DNA of 64,000 nucleotides from assembly GCA_046296415.1 (NCBI GenBank), contig JBKBLN010000001.1, forward strand, positions 310,001 to 374,000. The letters are read 5' to 3'. Within the stretch, counting starts at the first letter, position 1; each line of letters starts with the position of its first letter. This DNA is from CAYNRA01 sp046296415 (GTDB taxonomy: Bacteria > Bacteroidota > Bacteroidia > Cytophagales > Spirosomataceae). Below the pieces are notes generated by a model. That model had not been told where the DNA came from. It searched no databases and saw only the letters and a program-made list of their open reading frames with translations. Positions 25,701-34,400 of this stretch are shown here, piece after piece. The position numbers and the translations under genes are program-made.

Positions 25701-28700
25701 GGATTGGACGAGGTACGCTGTTTTGGTGGTCAAGATGGCCAAATTCGCCTGCGGGCGGTTGGTGGGGTGGCCCCATATGAATTTGCCTTGGAGGGGCAGA
25801 TCTTTACTGAATACGCTATATTCAAGCACCTATCGGCAAAAGAGTATAAGTTGGCGGGTCGTGATAGAAATGGATGTATGCAAAGTTTAGCCGTTACCTT
25901 GACACAACCTGAGGCCTATGAGTTGAGCATACAAGACATTCAACCAGCGACCTGCTTTGGGGAGGCGACCGGTCAAATCGCCGTTCAACACCGAGGGGGA
26001 ACTGCTCCCTATAAAGCTTGGATTTTAAGCGATACACTTCGGCAAGTGCAGGCTCGATTTTTGGGATTACATGCTGCAAGTTATCAAGTCGAGAGCCAAG
26101 ATGCACGGGGTTGTCGGTTTACCTTATCAGAGGTGTCGGTTGGTCAGCCCGCCCCCATTCAACTGACATGGCAAGAGGTTCGATCTGTTGATTGTGAAGA
26201 CTACCGTCGTGGAAAACTTCATGTGGTGGCCAGTGGGTCTCATGCAGGTTTCGGATATCAGTTAACAGGACATTCTGTATCAGGTAACCCGTATGCTGGA
26301 CAGTTCTCTACCAACGGAATTTTTGACGAAGTGCCCGTTGGAGAGTTTCGAGTCACAGCCATCGACCAAAAAGGATGTTCATTCGAACAGCCCGTTCGGG
26401 TAATGGCTCAAAATACATCGATTCGATTTAAGGTGCACTCGACTTCCCCAACTCACTGTCAGCAATCCGACGGAACAATCCAAATCCAAGATGTTACAGG
26501 CGGTAGAGGAAACTATTCGTTTTTCCTGAATCGAACTCAAGGTACTGACCAATTTTCGGGGCTTTCTTCCGGAGTTTACCAAGTCACGGTTCGAGATAGT
26601 TTGTGTGAGTTCAGGCAGGAAATTCGTTTGGAGGCCCCGGGTACTCCGAAAGTTACCTATACCGCCCTACCTATTGCCTGTTCAACAGCAGAGGCGGAGG
26701 TTTCATTGTTCATTGAGCCCACAGTGGGAGAATCCTATTCGGTCCAATGGCCAGGACAAGTCTTTGGTGCGGCTTCTTCTTTTCGTCCTGTTCCTCCTGG
26801 GATCACGGAAATCCAGGTACGAGCGGAGACTTCTGGCTGTTTATCTCATTTGGCATTGGAGATAACACCTCAAAACAAGGGGAATTTGAATTGGGTAGAG
26901 CGAATCTCCTTGGTTTGCCATGGGCACCCAACAGGAGTTTTGGAAGTACGGGGGGATAGGAATTTACAATTCCGTTTAGGAACGGGTTCCTGGGGAGAAT
27001 CCCCCCGTTTTTCTTCTTTATTGGCGGGGGTATATCAACTTTTCTCGCAAAATCAACTCGGTTGTCAGGATAGCATTCAAGCCACGTTACATCAGCCTCC
27101 TCTTTTACAGGGTGAGTCCGTGATTACGCCGAATGTTTGTCATGGTGATGCAACAGGACGCATTCAAGTTTTTGCAACTGGAGGTGTTGGCTCGTATCAA
27201 TACAGGTTGGGAGAGCAATCTTGGCAAAGTATAGCTCAATTTGACCAATTGAAAGCAGGAAATTACACGGTGTACCTTCAAGATCAAAATGGTTGCCAAA
27301 CGCCTCTCCTTGCTCAGATCCTGGAACCTTCTCCGGTGCGTTTGACAACCACACAAGTCCCGGTTCGGTGTTATGGGGAATTTAATGGGGAAGTCAACGT
27401 TTTGGCAAATGGAGGCACACCTGGGTATCAATTTCGGCGATTAGGAGACGCCTGGCAATCAAGCGGCCAATTTGCCGGATTTGGGATTGGGCAGTATACC
27501 TTTGAAGTACGGGATGCAAATCAATGCCAGCAGATGGTGGAAGTTGAAATTTCACAACCCACTCAGCTTGAGATTGATCTTACAGCACAAGTTTCTCCTC
27601 GATGTTTTGAAGGTCGAGACGGTTTTATTGAGGTACAAGCGAAGGGAGGGAACAGTGGATATCAATATCGGATGGGCAACCAACCTTGGCGATTTGAACC
27701 TCGATTCGCAGACCTTGGACAAGGGACCTTTCAAATTGACGTTCGGGATGGGAAGGGGTGTTTTGCTCAAACAGGGGTTGCTACGCTCACCCATCCATCT
27801 GCGGTACAGGTACGTGTGTTGAAACAAGAACCCCGTTGTTTTGGAGAGGCCAATGGAGCTTTAGCATGGGAAATCAAGGGAGGTATTGGGCCGTATCGGT
27901 TGGAGGTGGAGGGCCAATCTCTCGGAATTCGAGAAACCCGATTTGATTTGGACCAAGTGGCAGCGGGACAATATAGTTACCGTGTCCAAGATGCGCAACA
28001 ATGTGAATGGTTTGGAACAATAGGTGTGTCCCAACCTACGGCTATCAATTTAAAGACTGTTATTACGCCTGTCCTATGTTTCGGTGGGGCAACGGGCCAA
28101 ATCCAAGTGCTGGGTCAAGGGGCCACGCCGCCCTATACCTTTGCACTAGAGCCGATTCGAACAACCGGCCCTGTTTTTCAAACCCAAGGGATATTCGCTG
28201 CCTTATCTGCCCAAATGTATGAAGTTTGGGTTCGGGATTCCCAAGGCTGCCAGCATTCTCAAGCGGTTCAGATGCCCCAGCCACCACCTTTGCGACTGAC
28301 ACTGGCGAAGCTAGATTCCGTTCGATGTTTCGGTGAGACCAATGGGCAATTGACAGTTTTGGCCCAGGGGGGCGTGGCGGGATATCAGTTTAGCATTGGA
28401 AAAAACCGAATTCAAAATACACCTACTTTTGACCGGCTGGGGGCAGGATTGTACTCGGTGGAGGTACGAGATTTCAATCAATGCACCACCCAACTCGACA
28501 GCATTCGCTTGGGTCAGCCGAATCGATTGGAGCTTTCCGTGCAACACCAAATGAATCCTCGCTGTATTGACGAAGATTCGGGTGAGATAACCTTAGGTTC
28601 TCAAGGGGGAAATGGATTTACGCTGTATTCACGGGATCAGCAAGCCTTTCAATCCGAACCACACTATAGAGGTCTAGCGGCCGGGTCATATGCTTTTCAG

Positions 28701-29780
28701 GGACGGGATTGGAAAGGATGTCAAGCCTCATTACCTATTATTTCGCTGGTTCGGCCCAGTCCTATCGTGGCCCAAATCGCGATACAATCGCCCACGTGTG
28801 TCGGTGATGTCGATGGCACCATGGCTATTTTTCCAACAGGAGGAGCGGGTGGATACCAAGCAACTTGGTGGCCAAGCGACTTTCCGGACCTCAAAAAAGT
28901 TTGGTTGAAGGATACCATTCAAGGTTTACAGGCAGGTATTTATTCGGTACGGATTCAGGATGTACTAGGATGTGAGGTGAACCTTTCAACCCGAATTCCG
29001 GCACCTTCTCCGTTGGTTCGCCCTGTTTTGCACGCCAGTGGATTGGATTCGATCCTTGTTTGTGCCAAAGAATGGGTGACATTGAATGCTGGAAATCCAG
29101 GACAACGTTTTTCTTGGACCCACAATGGGCAGACTCTCTCTGAGCAGTCATCGATTCTTCGAACCCAAGAGCCGGGAATGTACACGGTTCGAATCGCTAA
29201 CGAGTCGGGTTGTACGCTTCAACAAACCCTTCAGGTGGTCCATGGGCCCACTACCTTGGCGGTCGATTTCTTGATGCCTTCCGAAGTATTTGCCGGCGAT
29301 ACACTCGTTTGTTTGGATATCACAAGGCCTATTCCCACCCAATGGCGTTGGACATATCCGAACCAGGCATTTGTACTAGCGAATGATGGAAAACGGTTGG
29401 TTACGCAACTAAATGAGCCGGGGGAGGGCCGTTATATTTTATCAGTTTCGGATGGGAGCTGTTGGTATGAAAAAGAACAAGTGGTACGCGTCATGTCACG
29501 AGCCGTCATGTTGGAGGATTTACCGCTGATTCAATCGGTTCATCTTCGCCCTAATCCTTCCTCAGGACGATTTCAGCTCGAAGTAACCTTACGCCGCCCC
29601 GCCTCGGTGGAAATTCGAGGAATCCGACAAGTAGGTGGGCAGGTCATCACGACTCAACAGGGGAATGGCCAAGCTGTGTACGTCTGGACATTTGATTGGC
29701 AAGTTCCATCGGGCATTTACCTTTGGGTTGTTCAAGCTGAAGGACAACAAGTAACGCAACGATTCATTATTCAAAGGTAA
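22704..29780 (+). CDS. giant SprB-repeat surface protein with T9SS sorting domain
   Basis: 2358 residues. A signal peptide (to about ALAQ, residue 22) is followed by an unrecognised beta-rich N-terminal region (about 25-365). Then come about 22 tandem SprB-type repeats of 75-85 residues (about 366-2102). Each has a CFG..TG start, a GG..PYQY turn, an L.AGTY.V.V.D..GC segment and a closing QP.P. The two cysteines per repeat are strongly kept. Two PKD/Ig-like domains (about 2103-2275) and a type A T9SS C-terminal domain (LRPNPSSGRFQLEV ... ending FIIQR) finish it. SprB of Flavobacterium is the mobile gliding adhesin and is exported by T9SS. This protein is shorter, and its neighbours are not the usual sprCDF genes. 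A filamentous surface adhesin or motility role is inferred. Confidence 0.88.
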   Translation: MNMNRWYAWIGLFLLVGEALAQTAPVLDPKKFTDRRISIRQMRSNDPSCFVLLKNGQPQVVGRDYREIFFYAPPDSRGGVFHIEVDFGYWQPGDVLQVEDRCRGEQSAPMIVQDDYAYLTIPAGPGHAGNGLHPGSQNPPYANLNQPMLIGQCASLTLNSHVLFPVVIGMATDVGAERTTGAFRLNGQSLGTVPMQVYTSGDPTQFQWGASGNLTADGYLRLETIPVFDGKSPFELEYKHNGMADITDFWMFLGGIGVKEIKNHSFQVIKRNYLGDLVEERYEGDFTEATFRITFTENQYQVWLNGQLISSLDRFIVFYTEAGELSSRDPLPYGSSVTFHPQKAGAQTVGVLIDGAVTVRQRLQIADPLSLVPNIQGVRCAGESNGQVALLPTGGLAPFMYRMEGGIDQSSAQFGGLSAGTYVFRVQDASGCVADVQAQVSSPHAVQLVVTDSVATSCLGQATGQVTLAAQGGQGMFQYRLLGRDFQEDNQIIALPAGTLVFEARDQAGCTSHATATIGFRSAWTIQPQLTPATCHGTATGQLILESLRPSSGTPRFSLNQLDYQSSPMFSQLAAGTYQVWAEDAGCQIHLTDLVISQPTPVSLVTQLVENARCFGESSGSWQVNASGGVGPYQFSTNGTQFTASNDFRFANLAAGTYKVWVRDANGCLQEALQAIAQPTPLQWDLTEQVAISCPGASTGRVVAAASGGNGGFTYFLNTQSSHTPQWENLTAGMYTVQVQDQLGCQASFQTEVTEPPALRVGANMVDPIACFGLSTGGISLQGEGGTPPYQYSLGGEFQGSSLFSGLRAGSYTLRVQDSRGCLQIAPVLFALDQPTRVTATIEAQPVTCPGGQDGGWVVIGSGGQGGYQYAEDGIQFKDSGIFENKRGGTYTVWIRDQASCSHQQSVILTEPDPLQFVEWMVEDVRCHGGATGKLSWQVKGGTAPYTFALSGSTYHSFFSLDTLREGTYQILGKDAQGCAFQSPEKQIQQPAPLVISVDGLDEVRCFGGQDGQIRLRAVGGVAPYEFALEGQIFTEYAIFKHLSAKEYKLAGRDRNGCMQSLAVTLTQPEAYELSIQDIQPATCFGEATGQIAVQHRGGTAPYKAWILSDTLRQVQARFLGLHAASYQVESQDARGCRFTLSEVSVGQPAPIQLTWQEVRSVDCEDYRRGKLHVVASGSHAGFGYQLTGHSVSGNPYAGQFSTNGIFDEVPVGEFRVTAIDQKGCSFEQPVRVMAQNTSIRFKVHSTSPTHCQQSDGTIQIQDVTGGRGNYSFFLNRTQGTDQFSGLSSGVYQVTVRDSLCEFRQEIRLEAPGTPKVTYTALPIACSTAEAEVSLFIEPTVGESYSVQWPGQVFGAASSFRPVPPGITEIQVRAETSGCLSHLALEITPQNKGNLNWVERISLVCHGHPTGVLEVRGDRNLQFRLGTGSWGESPRFSSLLAGVYQLFSQNQLGCQDSIQATLHQPPLLQGESVITPNVCHGDATGRIQVFATGGVGSYQYRLGEQSWQSIAQFDQLKAGNYTVYLQDQNGCQTPLLAQILEPSPVRLTTTQVPVRCYGEFNGEVNVLANGGTPGYQFRRLGDAWQSSGQFAGFGIGQYTFEVRDANQCQQMVEVEISQPTQLEIDLTAQVSPRCFEGRDGFIEVQAKGGNSGYQYRMGNQPWRFEPRFADLGQGTFQIDVRDGKGCFAQTGVATLTHPSAVQVRVLKQEPRCFGEANGALAWEIKGGIGPYRLEVEGQSLGIRETRFDLDQVAAGQYSYRVQDAQQCEWFGTIGVSQPTAINLKTVITPVLCFGGATGQIQVLGQGATPPYTFALEPIRTTGPVFQTQGIFAALSAQMYEVWVRDSQGCQHSQAVQMPQPPPLRLTLAKLDSVRCFGETNGQLTVLAQGGVAGYQFSIGKNRIQNTPTFDRLGAGLYSVEVRDFNQCTTQLDSIRLGQPNRLELSVQHQMNPRCIDEDSGEITLGSQGGNGFTLYSRDQQAFQSEPHYRGLAAGSYAFQGRDWKGCQASLPIISLVRPSPIVAQIAIQSPTCVGDVDGTMAIFPTGGAGGYQATWWPSDFPDLKKVWLKDTIQGLQAGIYSVRIQDVLGCEVNLSTRIPAPSPLVRPVLHASGLDSILVCAKEWVTLNAGNPGQRFSWTHNGQTLSEQSSILRTQEPGMYTVRIANESGCTLQQTLQVVHGPTTLAVDFLMPSEVFAGDTLVCLDITRPIPTQWRWTYPNQAFVLANDGKRLVTQLNEPGEGRYILSVSDGSCWYEKEQVVRVMSRAVMLEDLPLIQSVHLRPNPSSGRFQLEVTLRRPASVEIRGIRQVGGQVITTQQGNGQAVYVWTFDWQVPSGIYLWVVQAEGQQVTQRFIIQR

Positions 29781-29785
29781 GCGTG

Positions 29786-31441
29786 ATGAAACTAATACAT
29801 TGGATAGGCTTGTCTCTAGTCCTTTCAATCCAAGCTCAGGCTCAGTTAGCTGTACAAGGTTCTGTAGATAGCCAATGGCGAAGATACCAAGCTTGGGGCC
29901 AAGAATCACGTATTCCTCCCAATGCCTATTTTCTTTCGGGAAAGATGGTTTGGCAGTGGGCAGATAAAATCAAAATTCCTGTCACCTTCAGTTTAACGAA
30001 TCAACGAGTTATTGTGGGCGTTCCTTCTTTGCAAGTGCCGAAACGGTGGGCGCAATCCTTTAATCGGCTTAGTTTTCAACCTAAGTGGAAGGATCATCAG
30101 TTTTATGTGGGTACACATGCCCTCACATTTTCTCCCTATACGTTGGCAGGACATCGGGCACAAGGACTTGGGTACGTATATAGGTCATCGAAAAGTCCAA
30201 TCTACGGCGGTATCCAAGGGGGACAATTGTTACAAAGAGTACTTCCAGATAGTGGAGGAGTCAGTCGCCCGGCGTATGCGAGGTGGGGTGGTTCGGTCAA
30301 ACTAGGGTATCAACATAAGCAAGGATTTGTGGAGGTTTCTCATTTGGGTTCCACGGATGTATGGAGAGGTGAAATATGGGATCGATTCATTCCGGAGCAG
30401 AATCAAGCTAGCTCGGTATCGGTTCAACAAAAAATCACCGAATTTTGGCGATTGAATACCGTTTATGGACGTTCTGTTATTTCTCGATTTGAAGGAGAGG
30501 AGTGGCAGAAACAAAAAGTCCGTCAGGCTTGGAAATTGGAAGCGCTGTATCAAACAGGAGCTTGGGAAGGAGGCATGGCGTACGCACATACCGATCCTCA
30601 ATTTCGGACACATGGCGCATACATGATCAATCAAGATCTAAATCTTTATTCGGGTCATGGGCATTGGCAACAAGATTGGGGAGGAATTCGGGGAGAAATG
30701 GGGGTTGAACAATCCACTCGCCAGTCCCAACGCCTGTCAAGAGAAACAAGGTGGGTACATCGGTGGCAGGCACAAGGGCAATGGGAATCGGGTTGGTCTA
30801 TAGAGATTATTTGGTCCAATTTTACCTCCATCGCTAATCTTCGTCCGGAATTACTCTATCTCCAAGCCCTGGAGTCCTGGAATTTTGTAGATACCCTGAA
30901 TTTTCGGCAAGTGAATCAACAATGGACCAGCCAGGTGGGGTACCAAGTGCCCACAGGGTCAAAAGACCTGTCTACGGCCTTGAGCTACCAAGGACAATGG
31001 CAACAAGGGCGAGATAGCCAAGGAGAACAACAACAAATTACTCGAATCTTTTCGAATCAGGCCTCTTTTTCTCGTACCAACACGAAGCATAAAAGTTCGT
31101 TTCAGGCTAGTATTCAGGCCATTCAAACCACTCTGGGAGAACGATCAGAGTGGATGATGGGGCCCCAAGTTCATTGGAAAAAGACCCTTGGAAATCGAGA
31201 TTCTTGGGAACTCATGGGACAATTCGCCCAAAATCAATTTTGGTCAGCGGGGCATTCCACACGCCATCTTTGGACAGGTCTATTGAGCTGTACAGCTAAA
31301 GTAGGTAACCAACACCGGCTTTCTCTTCAAAGTCGATGGATGCACCAAAAGGGTTTGGAATGGGGGCAATTGACAGAACAAACTGTAACACTTTCTTATC
31401 AATATCAATGGAGCCTCACCCTTATTCCACCTAAACCATGA
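29786..31441 (+). CDS. predicted outer-membrane beta-barrel protein, unknown family
   Basis: 551 residues from ATG 29786 (a GTG one codon earlier is possible). A signal peptide ends near QAQAQ. The rest is made of alternating polar and hydrophobic strands rich in Trp, Gln and Tyr (for example FYVGTHALTFSPYTL and HRLSLQSRWMHQK), ending in a strand LSYQYQWSLTLIPPKP. This is the pattern of an outer-membrane barrel of some 20 or more strands. I do not recognise a PorP/SprF signature, which would be the expected partner of an SprB-like adhesin. It starts 5 bp after the SprB-repeat gene and its last codons overlap the next start (ATGA). It may anchor or export the adhesin or the next protein. Confidence 0.6.
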   Translation: MKLIHWIGLSLVLSIQAQAQLAVQGSVDSQWRRYQAWGQESRIPPNAYFLSGKMVWQWADKIKIPVTFSLTNQRVIVGVPSLQVPKRWAQSFNRLSFQPKWKDHQFYVGTHALTFSPYTLAGHRAQGLGYVYRSSKSPIYGGIQGGQLLQRVLPDSGGVSRPAYARWGGSVKLGYQHKQGFVEVSHLGSTDVWRGEIWDRFIPEQNQASSVSVQQKITEFWRLNTVYGRSVISRFEGEEWQKQKVRQAWKLEALYQTGAWEGGMAYAHTDPQFRTHGAYMINQDLNLYSGHGHWQQDWGGIRGEMGVEQSTRQSQRLSRETRWVHRWQAQGQWESGWSIEIIWSNFTSIANLRPELLYLQALESWNFVDTLNFRQVNQQWTSQVGYQVPTGSKDLSTALSYQGQWQQGRDSQGEQQQITRIFSNQASFSRTNTKHKSSFQASIQAIQTTLGERSEWMMGPQVHWKKTLGNRDSWELMGQFAQNQFWSAGHSTRHLWTGLLSCTAKVGNQHRLSLQSRWMHQKGLEWGQLTEQTVTLSYQYQWSLTLIPPKP

Positions 31442-34400
31442 AATGGCGTAGTATAATTATCATCCTGCTAGGTATTGTTTTTTTCCTACAAGCCCAAGCT
31501 AATTCCGGTACCGTGCGTGAGCCAGTCACCGAGGAACAAGTCATCCGATTTTTTGATGGCATCGAACGGCTTGGGCAATGGTCACAAGGTATTTTGGCTT
31601 TAGATCAAAATACGCAGTTTCCAATAGCCATTCGAAAACAAATGAATGGTATTACCTATGAAATAGGATTACAGCAACTTCGTTTGACCCCCCAAGGGAA
31701 TGTATTGGACATCTTGGCGATGATGACGACAGATGATGGAACCAAACTTTGCTTTTTTGGGGAACAAGGCCAGTTTACTGGAGCTGGAGGGATCCAGTCG
31801 GGTTCGCTTCGACTCATTACCTCGGGGAAAGAGGGCTTGAAAATCAACGTATTGCCGCGGGTGGATCTAGAGATTTTAGAGGGGGCCTTTCATTTTGATT
31901 GTAAGGGTTATGAAAGCTTTTCGATCGGAGGACGTGTGATCTTTGATCGAGATCTGATGGTTCCCGAAAACCCAATCCATGCAACGATATTAGCGGGCCA
32001 AGTAACGGCCTCTTTTCAAATGGAACGCGTGAAGGATTGGAACGACTGGCTGTTGGAAGTTAGTTTACCTCCCTTTCAGATCACTAATATGCCCGGCTAT
32101 GGATTCACGGCTCAACGGGTGGTGGTGGATGTCAGTCGAGGACGCAATAACCCGGCCCTACTGTTTCCGGAAGGTTACATGGCCGCCGACATGGGCCCCG
32201 GTTGGCTAGGAGTTTCCATGGCCGAGTTGTCGATGCGTTTTCCCCCTGAGTTTAAACTTCGTCAAGGCTCCACCGTATCAAGCCGTGTCGGACTAGGGGT
32301 ACAAAACCTGCTGATAGATCGGCAGGGTTTTTCCGGAGTGCTGAAGGGTCGAGACCTCTTTCCACTCAAAGCCGGTGATTTGAATGGATGGGACTTCTCG
32401 ATGGAAGAGTTTTATCTCGTTTTGCTAAAAAACAAGGTCAAGGAAGGCCGAATGGCCGGTCAAATGCGGTTGTCGATCACGGAGGAGAATCAACCTTTGG
32501 CCTATCGTGCGGTCATCGATCCCACCCAAGACTTTTATCAATTTTCCATCCAAACTCCGGATTCTCTGTCTTTTCCCTTTTTAAAGGCAACGCAGGTATC
32601 ATTAACGTCAAATTCCAATGTCCAATTAACACTAGCCAATCGGCAATTCACAGCCCAAGCGCGTTTGCATGGACAATTGGATATCCAATCGAAAGAATTG
32701 GGATTGACCTTGGATCGGTTTGAATTTCAGGATTTAGTGGTCTCGAATCAAGCTCCCTTCCTTCGTATTGGCTATTTAGGTGGAGGGTCCGGTAGAACCT
32801 ACGAAATTGGAAACTTTCCCATTTCGTTGAATGGCCCCGTCATTCTAGCAAATAGTACGTCATTCAAATTGTCGCTCGGAGCTAATTTAGATTTGGATAA
32901 AATGGGGATTTCGGCAAAAGGTGGATTTTTTGTGGAAGGCCAGATGGTACAAGAGGAGGGCCGACAATTTTGGAGAAACAAAGATATTGGGATTCAATCA
33001 CTGTTCCTTTCAGCCGATCTGAATCGATTTAAATTTAGAGGAGGGGCTGAGTTTTTTCGTGAAGACCCCCAGTATGGTCGTGGTTTTTATGGTCGCATTG
33101 AATTGGAAACCTGCCTTCCCAATTGTGCAAAAACGACTGCGGTCGGTATTTTTGGCCGAAAACCTCTAGAGGAACCCTATTGGTTTGTTGATGCTGACCT
33201 CGAGTTGGGTAACCAGGAGCCAAAGGGCATGCAAATCACCTTTTTGTCCGGAACCGTGTACAAACGGATGAAACCATCTGGGCAATCCAGTAGTACGCGG
33301 TTTCCTTCCATTACCGGTATGAGTTATATCCCAGATAATAGTGTCGGTTGGGGAGCTCGATTTGGCGTCGGACTTAGTCTAGGTTCCGGCTCTTCGGCAG
33401 CCTCCGCAGCGGGAGGTTTGGAAGTGGTGGCACGAAAGGACGGTAGCGTACAATCTTTCGGAATTATGGGGATGGTGGGAGTAGGAGGTCAATCCAACCA
33501 AGTGACTCCGGCGAGTGTTCGGCTAGCCTATCAACAAATGTGTGCGGGGCAATTTGTGGTCGGTGAATTTACATCAGCTAGTGCACCATCCCCACAGGAT
33601 ACGGTCCTCCAAAATAAAGCAGTGAAACGGTTTCCTCCCTCTTCCTCAGATGGATTCTATGGATCGATCCTGTTGCGATTTAATTACGATGAGGAAAGTT
33701 TCTTTGGCCGAGCGGGGTTCAATATTACCCAAACCAATTTCCAATTTGCCTTTTTAGGGGAGTTTTATTTTTCTCCTCAGCGGTGGCATATCCATCTTGG
33801 GCAGCCACCGATTGCCAACCGCATGAAGTTGCGCCTACCGTCTTTCCCTGGCGTTACCTTTGAAGGTTATATCATGCTAGGGCATGGTTTGGTGGCCCTT
33901 CCTGATCCCGATCCCAATCCTTTCACCCTGAATCCGAGTGCAAACAAAGATCGTAAAGGTATACAAGTAGACCAAGGCGTTGATGGAAAAGGCTTTGCTC
34001 TGGGGGTTTCCGCATCTTTGGGTTCTAATGGCCGATTGGGGCGAATTGTCCAATGGAACGTAGGGGCACGTATAGGAATGGATATGCTAGCTGTTAAGTT
34101 CCCTCCAGGAGTATCCTGTATCGGATTTCCCGGTCCGGTTGGGATGAATGGTTGGCTGGGGTCTGGACAAGCTTATGCCGTCGGTGAGGTTGCTGTGACT
34201 GCCCTCGACCGTATTCCGGTTTTATCCATCCAGTTGGGCGCTATTTTACGCGGTACTGCGCCAAATCCAACCTCGGCTCAAGGGCAAGTCGCGGTTCGAT
34301 TTAAAGTACTAACGAAGAAATTTGATATCAACCTTGGCTTTGAAGTGGGGGATGAATGTCGACTGGCCGTCTCGGATATCAAAGAGGAGGCTTTGGCTTG

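Noticed and set aside
23800..29010. Tandem repeats in the DNA that might be a CRISPR array or satellite
   Set aside because: The repeats are about 235 bp, diverged at DNA level and in frame; they are protein repeats of SprB type.
29786..31441. PorP/SprF-type partner of the SprB-like protein
   Set aside because: The length (551 residues) and sequence do not show the pattern of that family of about 300-350 residues; it is a barrel of another kind.
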